A DNA stretch of 57,063 nt. It comes from Alkalinema sp. RU_4_3. GTDB taxonomy: Bacteria; Cyanobacteriota; Cyanobacteriia; Leptolyngbyales; Leptolyngbyaceae. Every line of letters starts with the position of its first letter. Position 1 is the first letter of the stretch. Both the position numbers and the translations under genes were made by a program. Location of the stretch: positions 1 to 57,063 of the forward strand of contig JAAUSA010000006.1 of NCBI GenBank assembly GCA_012031975.1, in the 5' to 3' direction. Of this stretch, positions 37,376 to 45,712 are shown one piece after another. The notes under the pieces were generated by a model. That model searched no databases, was not told the origin of the DNA, and saw nothing but the letters and a program-made list of their open reading frames with translations.

Positions 37376-39369
37376 ATGGCTATTAAAACGAAAGCACATT
37401 CCTTTTCAGGTTCCACAAATATTACCAATACTAGTATTAAGAAGCACTTCAAGAAATATGAGCCTTGGCAAGTTATTGCCGAAATGATTTGGAATGGTTT
37501 AGATGCCAGAGCAACAAGGATCGATGTCAATGTGGAACGAAATGAATTAGGCGGATTTCATTTGATTTCAATCTTAGATAATGGTGATGGGATAGACTTT
37601 GAGCATTTAGAAGATAATTTTGAGAAGTTTGATGACACTATTAAAAATGATGTTGGTCAACATGGTTCTAATGGTAGAGGACGGTTGTCTTTTTATAGAA
37701 TTGCAAATGAAGCAGCTTGGCATACAACATTTAAAGGTAAAAGTGCATCAATCTACATCAGCTCTTCTAGTTTGAAGGATTTTCATGGTGAGTATTTCAA
37801 TGATGACAAACAGCACCCCATACTAAAAAACTTGGATAAGGGGACCTGTGTTAAGCTAACGGAGTTTAGCAAGAAGAAAACATCTTTCAATGTTGAAACC
37901 TTGCCTCAAAAGCTCGAAGCTGAATTTGGCTGGTTTCTTGCATTGCAAAGGATAGGAAAATTTTTATCAATGGGAAACAGCTTAATATTCCAGGGCATGT
38001 AATTCATGAATTTTCTGCTTCTATCCTTAATAAGGAATTTAAAATTGCTATCATTCGATGGCATGAAAAGCCTCGTTCAGAAAAGTCATACAACTATCTA
38101 TTAAACTCTCAAAGCCGAATCGTGCATAAAAAGTTGAGTACTTTTAATAACAAGGCAAAATTTCATGTTAGTGTGTATGCCTCTTCTTCCTGGGCTGATG
38201 ATTTTGACCCAGGTGATCCTAATTTATTCGTCTCTGCTGAAAATACTACTCAGTCAAAGGTTTGGAAAAATCTTTTAGAGTATCTTGCAGAAAAGACAAG
38301 AGCTATTTATGAGGATTTTCTTAGAGAATTTGCAGAGGAGCAGATTATTGAATGGGAAAGTAATGGCGTATTTCCAAGCTATCCTGATGAGGATGCTGAC
38401 ACTGCTCGATGGAGAACAGAAAACATTAAGGAGTTAATTAGGAATATCTATGTAGCGGATCCAACAGTGCTAAACTCTCTAAATGCAAAGCAACAGAAAA
38501 TAATTGTTAGACTTTTAGACAAGCTAATGATTTCCAATGAAAATGATGCTTTGCTGGAGATTTTAGAGAGTGTTCTTGATTTGGATGATCAGCATGTGAA
38601 ATCTCTGTCCGAACAATTGCAGAGAACTACTCTAGAGCATATTGTTAGTACAATAGAAGTGCTTCAAAAACGTGAAATTGCGATTCAAAAGTTGCGAGAA
38701 GTGATGAATAATCACTACAAGGAAGTTTTGGAAACTCCAGACTTGCAGAAAGTCATAGAAGCCAATACTTGGCTTTTCGGCTCTCAATATTCGATATTGG
38801 GTGCTGAAGAAGATGATTTCATCTCAATCGCGAAGAAATTCCGAGATGAGATTCCAGATATTCACACTATCACCGAAGATGATTTAGAAGATCCTAAAGA
38901 GATTGATGGAGTTCGCAAGCAGGTTGATTTATTCTTGGCACGTAAGGTTCCTGAGTATGATCATACTGGCAACGAATATTACAAATGTGTAATCATAGAA
39001 ATCAAAAGACCAGGAATTGCTCTAAATGACAAACATCTTAGGCAAATTGACGAGTATGCTAGAGTGCTTAGTCGTCAACCAGAGTATCAGAGTGATTTAA
39101 TCAAATTTGAAATTATACTGGTAGGGCGTACGATTTCAAACGGCAGTTTTGACATTAAAAATCGGCTGAAGGACAATGAAGACAAGGGTGAATACGGTTT
39201 GGTTTCAACAGGAAAGCATAAACGTTATGTTAAGAGCTGGTACACTATTTTTAATCAGTTTGAACTAACAAATCGATATTTACTAGACCGTCTTAAGACA
39301 AAGCGCGAAGACCTATCTGGTAAAACTAGTAATCAGCTTATTGCTGATTTGCAGCAACCTAATCAATAA
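37376..39369 (+). CDS. GHKL (MutL/MORC/Hsp90-like) ATPase fused to a PD-(D/E)XK (Shedu/Mrr-like) nuclease, one frameshift
   Basis: 664 aa after restoring one base near 37967 (an AAAATTTTT run). The N-terminal ATPase has N box AEMIWNGLDARA (E36, N40), G1 ILDNGDGID (D68) and G2 lid GQHGSNGRGRLSFYRIA (about 94-110). A middle region follows (FHVSVYASSSWADDF) with a long helical, partly coiled-coil section (QLQRTTLEHIVSTIEVLQKR). The C-terminal nuclease-like domain shows EANTWLFGSQY, then RKQVDLFLARK (Asp about 517) and CVIIEIKRPG (Glu about 541, Lys about 543), i.e. D...ExK. GHKL ATPases linked to restriction nucleases are known as prokaryotic relatives of MORC and are thought to be anti-phage. 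The gene is visibly AT-rich compared with its neighbours, suggesting transfer. Confidence 0.8.
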
Positions 39370-39381
39370 AATGCTGCAAGC

Positions 39382-39546
39382 CTAAATTCCTGGTAGGCGC
39401 TGTAAGATTGTTCGACTTGCCAGCATTTCAAATTGAGCTTGCATTGCTCTAGCTGCTATTCTATCCGACACTAGAATTCCTGCCTCGATATTACGTTGGT
39501 GTACGGCTTCGGTGAAATTGGCGGATGTGATTAATTGGAACAGACA
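39382..39546 (-). pseudogene. C-terminal remnant of a phospholipase-D-like (DrmC-type) nuclease
   Basis: About 55 residues in one frame: LFQLITSANFTEAVHQRNIE, AGILVSDRIAARAMQAQFE and a tail ILQRLPGI. The N-(F)-T-E-A following a serine/alanine turn and RNIE-x-G are the C-terminal end of PLD-superfamily proteins of the DrmC (DISARM) kind. The HKD motifs that precede it are missing; upstream is unrelated repeat sequence (39563-39619). It converges with the GHKL gene, 12 bp between stops. Confidence 0.6.
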
Positions 39547-39562
39547 GAAGTGACCTATGTAA

Positions 39563-39619
39563 CCGATCGTCCTCACAAGAAACTCAATGCTCGATCGCTA
39601 CCACCACTTTCGTAATCTG
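39563..39619. repeat. 57-bp dispersed repeat, copy 1
   Basis: Nearly identical (53 of 57 positions) to 41001-41057, same orientation. It starts CCGATCGTCCTCACA and ends CACTTTCGTAATCTG. Both copies sit at junctions between gene fragments. Confidence 0.8.
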
Positions 39620-39743
39620 GCGTATTCTCGATCACCTGTACCACCCGATCGATCCTCGATGAAGTCTTTGTATCGTTGGCGAAGCCTCTCCTCAGGAGAA
39701 TCGGTTAGACTAGACAAGTCCTTACCACACGGTCAATCGCCCG

Positions 39744-40061
39744 ATGGACTTTACATTACTCGTCAAGACAATGCCCTCCGGGCAAATCGAAGCCTCAGTC
39801 CTGGAGATGCCCTCCTGCCGAGTCCAAGCCGACTCACGGGATAGTGCGATCGAAGCCCTGAGATTCAACCTCGCGGCAGAGATTCAAGATGCCGAGGTTG
39901 TGAACTGCCAAATGCCGATTCGCGGTGCCAAGCCCTCGTGGCTGAAGTTTGCAGGCATCTTTGAGCACAATGCGGATTTTGCTGAAATTGTGGACGAGAT
40001 CCAGGCCCAGCGTGATGCCTGGGGCGAGGGGGAAATGGATGAATCGGAATACCTGCGATAG
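39744..40061 (+). CDS. HicB-like/VapB-type antitoxin without a toxin gene
   Basis: 105 aa starting MDFTLLVKTMPSGQIEASVL. The first 60 residues resemble the HicB-type partial RNase H fold (VLEMPSCRVQADSRDSAIEA). The end WLKFAGIFEHNADFAEIVDE and IQAQRDAWG is the toxin-binding tail usual in cyanobacterial antitoxins paired with PIN (VapC) toxins. No PIN gene follows: the next 170 bp have no gene and then HigBA begins. It is therefore an orphan antitoxin, possibly left after toxin loss. Confidence 0.6.
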   Translation: MDFTLLVKTMPSGQIEASVLEMPSCRVQADSRDSAIEALRFNLAAEIQDAEVVNCQMPIRGAKPSWLKFAGIFEHNADFAEIVDEIQAQRDAWGEGEMDESEYLR

Positions 40062-40205
40062 CCATGTTTATCCCGAACTCCCGTTGACCTCTGGTCGGTC
40101 GGAGACCATCGCCCACCCAAACTCCGCCCTCTGCCAAGCTCCCTTCACCCACAACGAAATCACCCAAGGCTTCCGAAAAGTGAGGGAATGTGCCAAATTT
40201 AGAGG

Positions 40206-40232
40206 TAGCATGAATACCGTGCTATCATGCTA
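40206..40232 (+). promoter_or_regulatory. Operator-like inverted repeat before higBA
   Basis: TAGCATG-13 nt-CATGCTA (40206-40212 and 40226-40232) immediately before the toxin ATG (40236), overlapping the probable -10/start region. HigA-type antitoxins autorepress through such palindromes. Confidence 0.55.
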
Positions 40233-40235
40233 TGT

Positions 40236-40529
40236 ATGATCGTTGACTTCAAAAACCAAGGAACAGAAGACGTTTTTAACGGGGAAAGTAGCAAGGTTGC
40301 CCGGAAGATTTGTCCCGTTTCGGTTTGGCGAGTTGCTGTGCGGAAGTTGGATCAGCTTGATTCAGTGACAACATTGGATGAGCTAAATGTGCCGCCAGGT
40401 AATCGACTAGAGGCGTTGGCGGGCGATCGTAAAGGGCAGCATAGTATTCGGGTGAATGACCAGTACAGAATTTGTTTTGTTTGGACAGAGCAAGGGCCAC
40501 AGGATGTTGAAATTACTGATTATCATTGA
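40236..40529 (+). CDS. higB: HigB/RelE-family toxin
   Basis: 97 aa from ATG 40236 (MIVDFKNQGTEDVFNGESSK); a start 9 bp upstream is less likely. RelE-fold features: ARKICPVSVWRVAVRKLDQL, LEALAGDRKGQHSIRVNDQY and RICFVWTEQGPQDVEITDYH, with the terminal ITDYH typical of HigB mRNA interferases that cut translating mRNA at the ribosome. Toxin-before-antitoxin order is the HigBA hallmark. The antitoxin follows after 18 bp. Confidence 0.88.
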   Translation: MIVDFKNQGTEDVFNGESSKVARKICPVSVWRVAVRKLDQLDSVTTLDELNVPPGNRLEALAGDRKGQHSIRVNDQYRICFVWTEQGPQDVEITDYH

Positions 40530-40547
40530 GTTTTAGGGAGGGTTGTT

Positions 40548-40847
40548 ATGGTACGAATTCCTACATATCGATCGCCAACGCATCCAGGGGAAATGTTGCT
40601 GGAGGAGTTTTTGCAGCCCATGGGGCTGAGTCAGCGGGAACTGGCGGAGGCAATTCAGGTACCTTATCAACGGGTCAATGAAATTATTAATGGCCGCAGG
40701 GGGATTACGCCGAGTACGGCACTGCGGCTGGCGAAGTTTTTTGGGATGTCAGCGGATTTTTGGATGAATCTTCAGTTGCGTTGGGATTTGTATTTTGCTC
40801 AAAAGGATGAGAAAACGGTGCTGGAGTCGATTCGGCAATACCGATGA
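40548..40847 (+). CDS. higA: HigA-family antitoxin
   Basis: 99 aa with an XRE helix-turn-helix: PTHPGEMLLEEFLQPMGLSQ, RELAEAIQVPYQRVNEIING and RRGITPSTALRLAKFFGMSA. The starting HPGEMLLEEF block is diagnostic of HigA. It neutralises HigB and should repress the operon through the palindrome at 40206-40232. GGGAGG lies upstream of the ATG. Intact. Confidence 0.92.
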   Translation: MVRIPTYRSPTHPGEMLLEEFLQPMGLSQRELAEAIQVPYQRVNEIINGRRGITPSTALRLAKFFGMSADFWMNLQLRWDLYFAQKDEKTVLESIRQYR

Positions 40848-40903
40848 CCTTGAGGTTTTCAGTTATGAATCAATCTGGCGACCACAGCTCCATATCGCCG
40901 AAA

Positions 40904-40978
40904 TGGCCAACACACCAAGACGCGGGCCAGATGTTCACGGAAGCCGCGATCGACCGGGCCTTCGACCTCACCCAAGCA
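40904..40978 (+). pseudogene. Fragment of an AAA-ATPase/nuclease gene like that at 43174
   Basis: A 25-codon stretch reads HQDAGQMFTEAAIDRAFDLT, close to TTATGQIFTDAAIELVFNLT in the intact protein at 43174-44745. Neither side extends the similarity in any frame. A relic of a second copy, adjacent to the 57-bp repeat copy at 41001. Confidence 0.6.
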
Positions 40979-41000
40979 CCCTCCCCACCACCAAAAGCCA

Positions 41001-41057
41001 CCGATCGTCCTCACAGGCAATCCAATGCTCGATCGCTACCACCACTTTCGTAATCTG
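41001..41057. repeat. 57-bp dispersed repeat, copy 2
   Basis: Direct repeat of 39563-39619 with four mismatches clustered near position 5-11 of the internal CACAAGAAACTC segment. It lies between the AAA fragment and a broken Uma2 gene. Confidence 0.8.
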
Positions 41058-41248
41058 ACCACCGGGAGATATCAGTCCCAGGCGATCGATCGCCTGAGCC
41101 CCGGAAGATTGACAGATGACAATCGATTTGGCGGGCTTAGTGCAGCTAGAGCATCATCGGTTTATACTGTGGAAGCGCGATCGTCGATGGAGCCTGTTCT
41201 GTGGTTCAAGCATGTATTCCCCCATTGGAATCCAACCCGCCTAAGCCA

Positions 41249-41842
41249 ATGTCCTTGGTGGAATTCTTGGCTTGGGAGGGCGGCGGCGATCGACTGTATG
41301 AGCTAATTGAAGGAATGCCCCATGCCGATTTATGATCCGACAGCTGACCATGAAGATGTGGCAGATCTGATCTGTGATTGCTGAAGGCGCACTGTTTGGC
41401 CCAGAATCTGCCCTATGTGGTTAAGCGATCGAAGTTGGTGGCTGTGTCTCAGGAAAGCAAGGTCACAGCGAGACGGGCCGATATTGTGGTGTTTGAACAG
41501 GCGACTTGGGAGGGAATGAAGGGATTATCGAGTTCGGCGATGGCCTATACTGCTCCACCGTTAGTGATTGAGGTGGTTTCGACGAATTGGCGGGATGATT
41601 ATCTGACAAAATTGGCGGAGTATGAATCGATTGGGGTACGGGAATATTGGATCGTAGACTATGCGGGGCTGGGCGGTGTGCGCTATCTCGGTCGGCCAAA
41701 ACGGTCTATGCTATCGATTTATACGATGGATGGCGAGGAATATGGGGAGCCGCTGCGGTTTCGGGGAGATGAGCCCATTGTTTCGCAGGTGATGACGGGG
41801 CTATCGGTAACGGCGGACCAGCTTTTGGGTGGGATTGCCTGA
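41249..41842 (+). pseudogene. Uma2 family (DUF820) protein, two compensating frameshifts
   Basis: ATG 41249 begins MSLVEFLAWEGGGDRLYELI, then EGMP. After dropping one C near 41322 the frame continues MPIYDPTADHEDVADLIC, and after adding a base near 41380 it becomes LLKAHCLAQNLPYVVKRSKL through to 41842. The last part has VTARRADIVVF, PPLVIEVVSTNWRDDYLTKL and EYESIGVREYWIVDYAGLGG, the standard Uma2 active-site region (D, E-V). The span is exactly 198 codons, so the gene may be intact in the cell. Confidence 0.75.
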
Positions 41843-41886
41843 TAGGGGGAATGGGGTTTCATCGGAGATCGATGCTCTCCCAGAGT

Positions 41887-42933
41887 TCATCGTAGTTGCG
41901 ATCGTCCCCGTAGGATCGCCTGATGCAGCTTTTGCTCAAGAATCGGCTTGGGCAGTAGCTCCGTCAAATATTCTGCCACCCGAATTTGTCCCTCCTCTAG
42001 TTGCAACAGTTCAATTTGTTCCTGATTTTTGTCGCTGCACAGAATTAATCCGATCGGTGCTTCTTCCCATTCCTTCCGTTCGTACCGATCGAGCCAGCGC
42101 AGATACAGCTCCATCTGGCCTTTGTTTTCGGCACTAAACTTGCCCAATTTGAGGTCGATCGCCACCAATCGCCGCAAGCTTCGATGGAAAAATAGCAAAT
42201 CCAGATGAAAATCTTCACCGCCAATGCTCATGCGCTTTTGCCGCGCTACAAACGTAAAATCTGAACCTAACTCCAGTAGAAATCGTTCTATCTCCCGTAG
42301 AATCGACAGTTCCAAATCTTGTTCACTGTAGGTATCCGCTAAATTCAAGAAATCCAGCAGATATGGATCCCGAAACACCAGGTCAGGCGTCATCGTGCCC
42401 TCATTTCGCAACGCTTCCAACTCCTGCTGGATCAACACCTCCGGTTTCCGCGAAATGGCAGTACGCTCATAGAGCATTCCCTGCACCTTGGCCCGCAATG
42501 TCCGCACCGTCCAATGTTCCAACCGACACATTTCAGCGTAGAACTCCCGCTGGAGGGTATCTTTTAAATAAATGATTTCCAGAAAATGTGACCAAGCCAA
42601 TTGTGCAGACAATGTTTGCACAATGTCTCGATCGGGAAAAACTTCGGCGAACCGCATCATATTGAAGATATTCCGCCGCCCAAATCCTCTGCCATAATCA
42701 CGACTCAATATCCGGCTGACTGCTTCAACGACCTGCTCCCCGTAGCCTGCTCGCTCCTCCTGGAGAATATCTCGCCGGATGCGATCGCCAATATGCCAGT
42801 GCAGCATCACCAACTCGGCATTGACCGTTTGCGCCACCCGGCTCCTTGCCGTGTCAATCAACTCGCGCAATTCTAACACCAACTGGGCCGGAGTAGATTC
42901 TAATGGCAAATTATTCTGATCAGAGTTTCCCAT
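41887..42933 (-). CDS. DUF1016 (YhcG-type) PD-(D/E)XK nuclease
   Basis: 348 aa, intact. The N-terminal DUF1016 helical domain has LIDTARSRVAQTVNAELVML, HWHIGDRIRRDIL and YGEQVVEAVSRILSRDYGRG (about residues 25-95). The C-terminal nuclease domain has VFRDPYLLDFLNLADTYSEQ, then GGEDFHLDLLFFHRSLRRLV and AIDLKLGKFSAENKGQM, with D...D/E-x-K catalytic pattern (HLDLLFF, AIDLKLG). YhcG-like proteins are found in defence islands and next to restriction genes; the biological role is unsettled. It sits in the accessory island beside an AAA-nuclease gene and a broken Uma2 gene. Confidence 0.88.
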   Translation of the reverse strand: MGNSDQNNLPLESTPAQLVLELRELIDTARSRVAQTVNAELVMLHWHIGDRIRRDILQEERAGYGEQVVEAVSRILSRDYGRGFGRRNIFNMMRFAEVFPDRDIVQTLSAQLAWSHFLEIIYLKDTLQREFYAEMCRLEHWTVRTLRAKVQGMLYERTAISRKPEVLIQQELEALRNEGTMTPDLVFRDPYLLDFLNLADTYSEQDLELSILREIERFLLELGSDFTFVARQKRMSIGGEDFHLDLLFFHRSLRRLVAIDLKLGKFSAENKGQMELYLRWLDRYERKEWEEAPIGLILCSDKNQEQIELLQLEEGQIRVAEYLTELLPKPILEQKLHQAILRGRSQLR

Positions 42934-43051
42934 GCTGGCCTGAATCGCTATGTACCTACATCTTAGTCGAGATGGGTCGCCAGTTGTATAATCAACGTGG
43001 GTGCCAGCAACCTTGCCGTCCGATCTGTAACACTAGCGCTCCGAGTCTCCC

Positions 43052-43141
43052 ATGAGTGAATACCAGTCTTACGAATTCCAGGCGATCGATCAGGCTGCGA
43101 TCGATCGCCTACAAAATCCGGGTCTGCTAATAATAGGATAA
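43052..43141 (+). pseudogene. N-terminal fragment of a common cyanobacterial unknown protein
   Basis: ATG 43052 gives MSEYQSYEFQAIDQAAIDRL and a stop at 43139-43141. I recall a widespread cyanobacterial protein beginning MSEYQYYEFLAIDRPL; only about 15 residues of it remain here. Too short to act. It is a relic within the island. Confidence 0.45.
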
Positions 43142-43173
43142 TAGCTGAGGAAAGTGTTCAGTCGGGCACTTAT

Positions 43174-44745
43174 CTATCCGTAGATTACTGTGACGTTCAA
43201 ACCCTTTGGTGTTGAGCTGGACTCCGTGCGCATCCGTTCAGCGATGGGTTTTGCATCTTGGCGACGATCGAAAATCACCAGCCAACCTGTCGATAAATTT
43301 AACCGTTCTAAATATCCTTCGATTTGTTCTAGGCCTGCTTCTAAAGGATTGGGACGGCGATCGCGATGCACCTTGAGTTCGATCCCCAGTGTGACTTCAC
43401 CATATTGTAGACAGAGATCCATGCGATCGCTCCCAATGGCATATTCCCGCTCCAATGTCCCCCCACCATTGATCACCCGATGTAAAAACGCCATCATCAC
43501 CAAATGCGGCGCAATTTCATGGTAGGACGCACTGCGTAATAACGGCTCACCATGCTGTTTCCAAAAGGCTAGAAATGCCTTTAACAATGCGTCGGCATCG
43601 AGACTGCCATCGGCATTTAACCAAGTCGGTGCAATCATTGGCAAACTATCCTGGGGGCCTTGGGCGAGGACACGGGGTAAAACTTCGCGATAGATCGGAT
43701 TAGCAATTACCAATCCACCGGCGGGATCCCGGCGCACTAGGCCGAGATCTAGTAGAAATTGGCGATCGTCATTAGAGGTTTCTTCCAAGGCCTGTCCGGC
43801 TAGCATGGGCTCAATAATTGCCCGCACTCGGTTCTCCCGCAACCGCTCGGCTAGACTATCAAGATGGGTATCCTGCCTACGAATCAGGATTTCTTTTGCG
43901 GTTTGAATATGGTTTGGCGTAATGCTCACGGTGGTATCAGTGACTAATTCTTCCACCACTTCCTTAGCTAAAGCATTGACCAACCAAGGTTGACCTTGGG
44001 TTAGATTAAAAACTAGCTCGATTGCTGCATCTGTGAAAATCTGCCCAGTTGCTGTGGTGTGCTGCCCATAGAGGCTAGTCACTTCTTCGAGATTAAAATT
44101 TCGTAGGGTGAACGATCGCACTTTGATATTAAAGGGACTGGCTGTGCCTAGGCGGTCACTGCCGCCAGCGGCGACTTTATAATCTCGCACATCCCGCAGG
44201 CCAATTAGGGCCAAGGACTGGGGAAACCCCTGGGGGCGGCGGGGATAGCCATCGCGTAACTGTCGCAACACGGCAATTAATGTGTCATCCCGCAGGGCAT
44301 CAATTTCATCGATAAATATCACCAGCGGACGGACGGACTGTTCAGCCCAGAGACTTAGGGCTTGGCCAATATGCTCACAGTCGGCCCAACTGGGCGGGCG
44401 GAGTTCTGGAGGTAGCCAATGGCGGGCCGCATCCTGCCATGCAGCCAGTATCGCTCTTTCAGCCCGTTCCGGTGCCTGGGAATAGGCAGCCCCAACCTCG
44501 GCGGATACCATTAAGGCGGTGTAGGTGCCGGAGGCGGTTAGTTCCTGGGCTAGGGTCAACATGGCGGTGGTTTTGCCAGTTTGCCGGGGAGCATGGATGA
44601 TGAAGTAACCCTGCTGGGTGATCAATTTTGCAATTTCAGGTAGACGCTGCTGAGAGGGCAACAGGTAATGAATGTCAGGCTTACAGGGGCCTGCAGTGTT
44701 GAACCAGCGCATGGGATTGGGCTCCGAACTGGGTAGCCTGTTCAT
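43174..44745 (-). CDS. AAA-family ATPase with C-terminal PD-(D/E)XK-like domain
   Basis: 523 aa from ATG 44745 (MNRLPSSEPNPMRWFNTAGP); a start at 44712 (MRWFNTAGP) is equally good, and the longer frame to 44820 is unlikely. P-loop YFIIHAPRQTGKTTAMLTLA, Walker B LVIFIDEIDALRDDTL and an arginine-rich sensor region (LIGLRDVRDYK) form the ATPase. A winged-helix-like part (ENRVRAIIEPMLAG) follows. The end has GSDRMDLCLQYGEVTLGIEL then KVHRDRRPNPLEAGLEQIEG, i.e. D...E-x-K of the nuclease fold. These AAA plus DUF4143/PD-(D/E)XK-like proteins are frequent in cyanobacterial genomes, with no known role. A relic of a second copy is at 40904. Confidence 0.8.
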   Translation of the reverse strand: MNRLPSSEPNPMRWFNTAGPCKPDIHYLLPSQQRLPEIAKLITQQGYFIIHAPRQTGKTTAMLTLAQELTASGTYTALMVSAEVGAAYSQAPERAERAILAAWQDAARHWLPPELRPPSWADCEHIGQALSLWAEQSVRPLVIFIDEIDALRDDTLIAVLRQLRDGYPRRPQGFPQSLALIGLRDVRDYKVAAGGSDRLGTASPFNIKVRSFTLRNFNLEEVTSLYGQHTTATGQIFTDAAIELVFNLTQGQPWLVNALAKEVVEELVTDTTVSITPNHIQTAKEILIRRQDTHLDSLAERLRENRVRAIIEPMLAGQALEETSNDDRQFLLDLGLVRRDPAGGLVIANPIYREVLPRVLAQGPQDSLPMIAPTWLNADGSLDADALLKAFLAFWKQHGEPLLRSASYHEIAPHLVMMAFLHRVINGGGTLEREYAIGSDRMDLCLQYGEVTLGIELKVHRDRRPNPLEAGLEQIEGYLERLNLSTGWLVIFDRRQDAKPIAERMRTESSSTPKGLNVTVIYG

Positions 44746-44834
44746 TATAGGCCATGGCTTCAGGGGGGATGGGTTTATGCCCGCGTTGATACAAAACCTG
44801 CCTTCGCAGGTTACGAACATAATGATTGATGCCT

Positions 44835-44880
44835 GTCCGCGTAGGCGGACATTGTTCGTGTAGCAGCGATTTCAATCGCC
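44835..44880. repeat. REP-like double hairpin, copy B
   Basis: GTCCGCgtagGCGGAC (44835-44850) then GCGATTtcAATCGC (about 44866-44879), matching copy A at 5545-5600 with a compensated stem change. It lies in the intergenic space between the AAA gene and a small membrane protein. A nearby AACCTGCcttcGCAGGTT (about 44798-44815) is another hairpin. Confidence 0.7.
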
Positions 44881-44929
44881 CGTGCCCCATACCCCGATCG
44901 CCCCCGATCGCTCCATCTGACATAAACCC

Positions 44930-45154
44930 TCACAACCGCTTAAAATCTCGACAGGCGATCGCCTCCTCCGTACAGGCCCGGTAGGGATGGACCGTACATT
45001 TCAAACTGTAATCCTGGGTAAAAAACTGACAGTCCGAACAGGGAATCCGGTGCATCTTCTGCGTCGTCTCTCGAACCGACTCGATCGCACTCCACAACCC
45101 CAAGCTCAAAAGCCCAGTCAAACCCCAAGCCAATCCAGCAAACACCCATGTCAT
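44930..45154 (-). CDS. Small membrane protein with a cysteine-rich tail
   Basis: 74 aa. One transmembrane segment (WVFAGLAWGLTGLLSLGLWS, residues 3-22) is followed by a soluble tail with CSDCQFF, YSLKCTVHPYRACTEEAIAC and RDF. The five cysteines (CxxC plus three) could bind a metal or an Fe-S cluster. I recall comparable cyanobacterial proteins ending in CRDF but know no function. It lies 155 bp upstream of the rbcS end, same strand. Confidence 0.6.
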   Translation of the reverse strand: MTWVFAGLAWGLTGLLSLGLWSAIESVRETTQKMHRIPCSDCQFFTQDYSLKCTVHPYRACTEEAIACRDFKRL

Positions 45155-45249
45155 AAACCCTAGCTCCGTTCGTCTACCTTGAAATGTGAGACTATCGGTG
45201 GTTTTTAAACAACTAAACTTAAAGCAAATTCTATAGATCTAGTTTAACA

Positions 45250-45290
45250 AAAAAACGCAGGCCCACCACATAGATGGATCTGCGTTTTTT
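45250..45290 (-). terminator. Rho-independent terminator of the rbcLXS operon
   Basis: AAAAAACGCAG (45250-45260) pairs with CTGCGTTTTTT (45280-45290); on the minus strand the stem is followed by a T run. 19 bp after the rbcS stop. Confidence 0.85.
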
Positions 45291-45308
45291 CTGACGCCGA
45301 ACTGCTAC

Positions 45309-45653
45309 TTAGTAGCGGTAGCCGCCGCCTTGACCGGGCTTGTGCACGATGAAGCTCATCACCTGGCACTGCTTGATGTTGTCAAAGGCCACAACGCGAA
45401 TGAAGGAGGTGGGGAACTGGGACTTGCACTGCTGCACCTCAGCCAACACTTCCTGGGGAGAATTGCACTTGAACAAGGGCAACTTCCACATGGTCCAGTA
45501 GGACTGCTTAGGATCGGGGTTCTCATTGAACTCGATGCAAGGGAAATAGCCTTGTTCCATCGTGTACTCAATTTGACGAGCGATCTGCGCATCGGTCAAA
45601 GGAGGCAGGTAGGAAAAAGTTTCGTAACGTTGCTCGATTGGCAGGGTCTTCAT
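45309..45653 (-). CDS. rbcS: Ribulose bisphosphate carboxylase small subunit
   Basis: 114 aa, intact. [52 protein letters not shown] and [20 protein letters not shown] are standard for cyanobacterial form IB small subunits. It caps the L8 core in the carboxysome. Third gene of rbcL-rbcX-rbcS, with 59 bp after rbcX; the same arrangement is found in many cyanobacteria. Confidence 0.98.
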   Translation of the reverse strand: MKTLPIEQRYETFSYLPPLTDAQIARQIEYTMEQGYFPCIEFNENPDPKQSYWTMWKLPLFKCNSPQEVLAEVQQCKSQFPTSFIRVVAFDNIKQCQVMSFIVHKPGQGGGYRY

Positions 45654-45712
45654 GGCTTCCTCTTAAAGTCCAAGTAATGCGAAAAATAAGGGTTTGACTG
45701 GCTCAAATTCCA

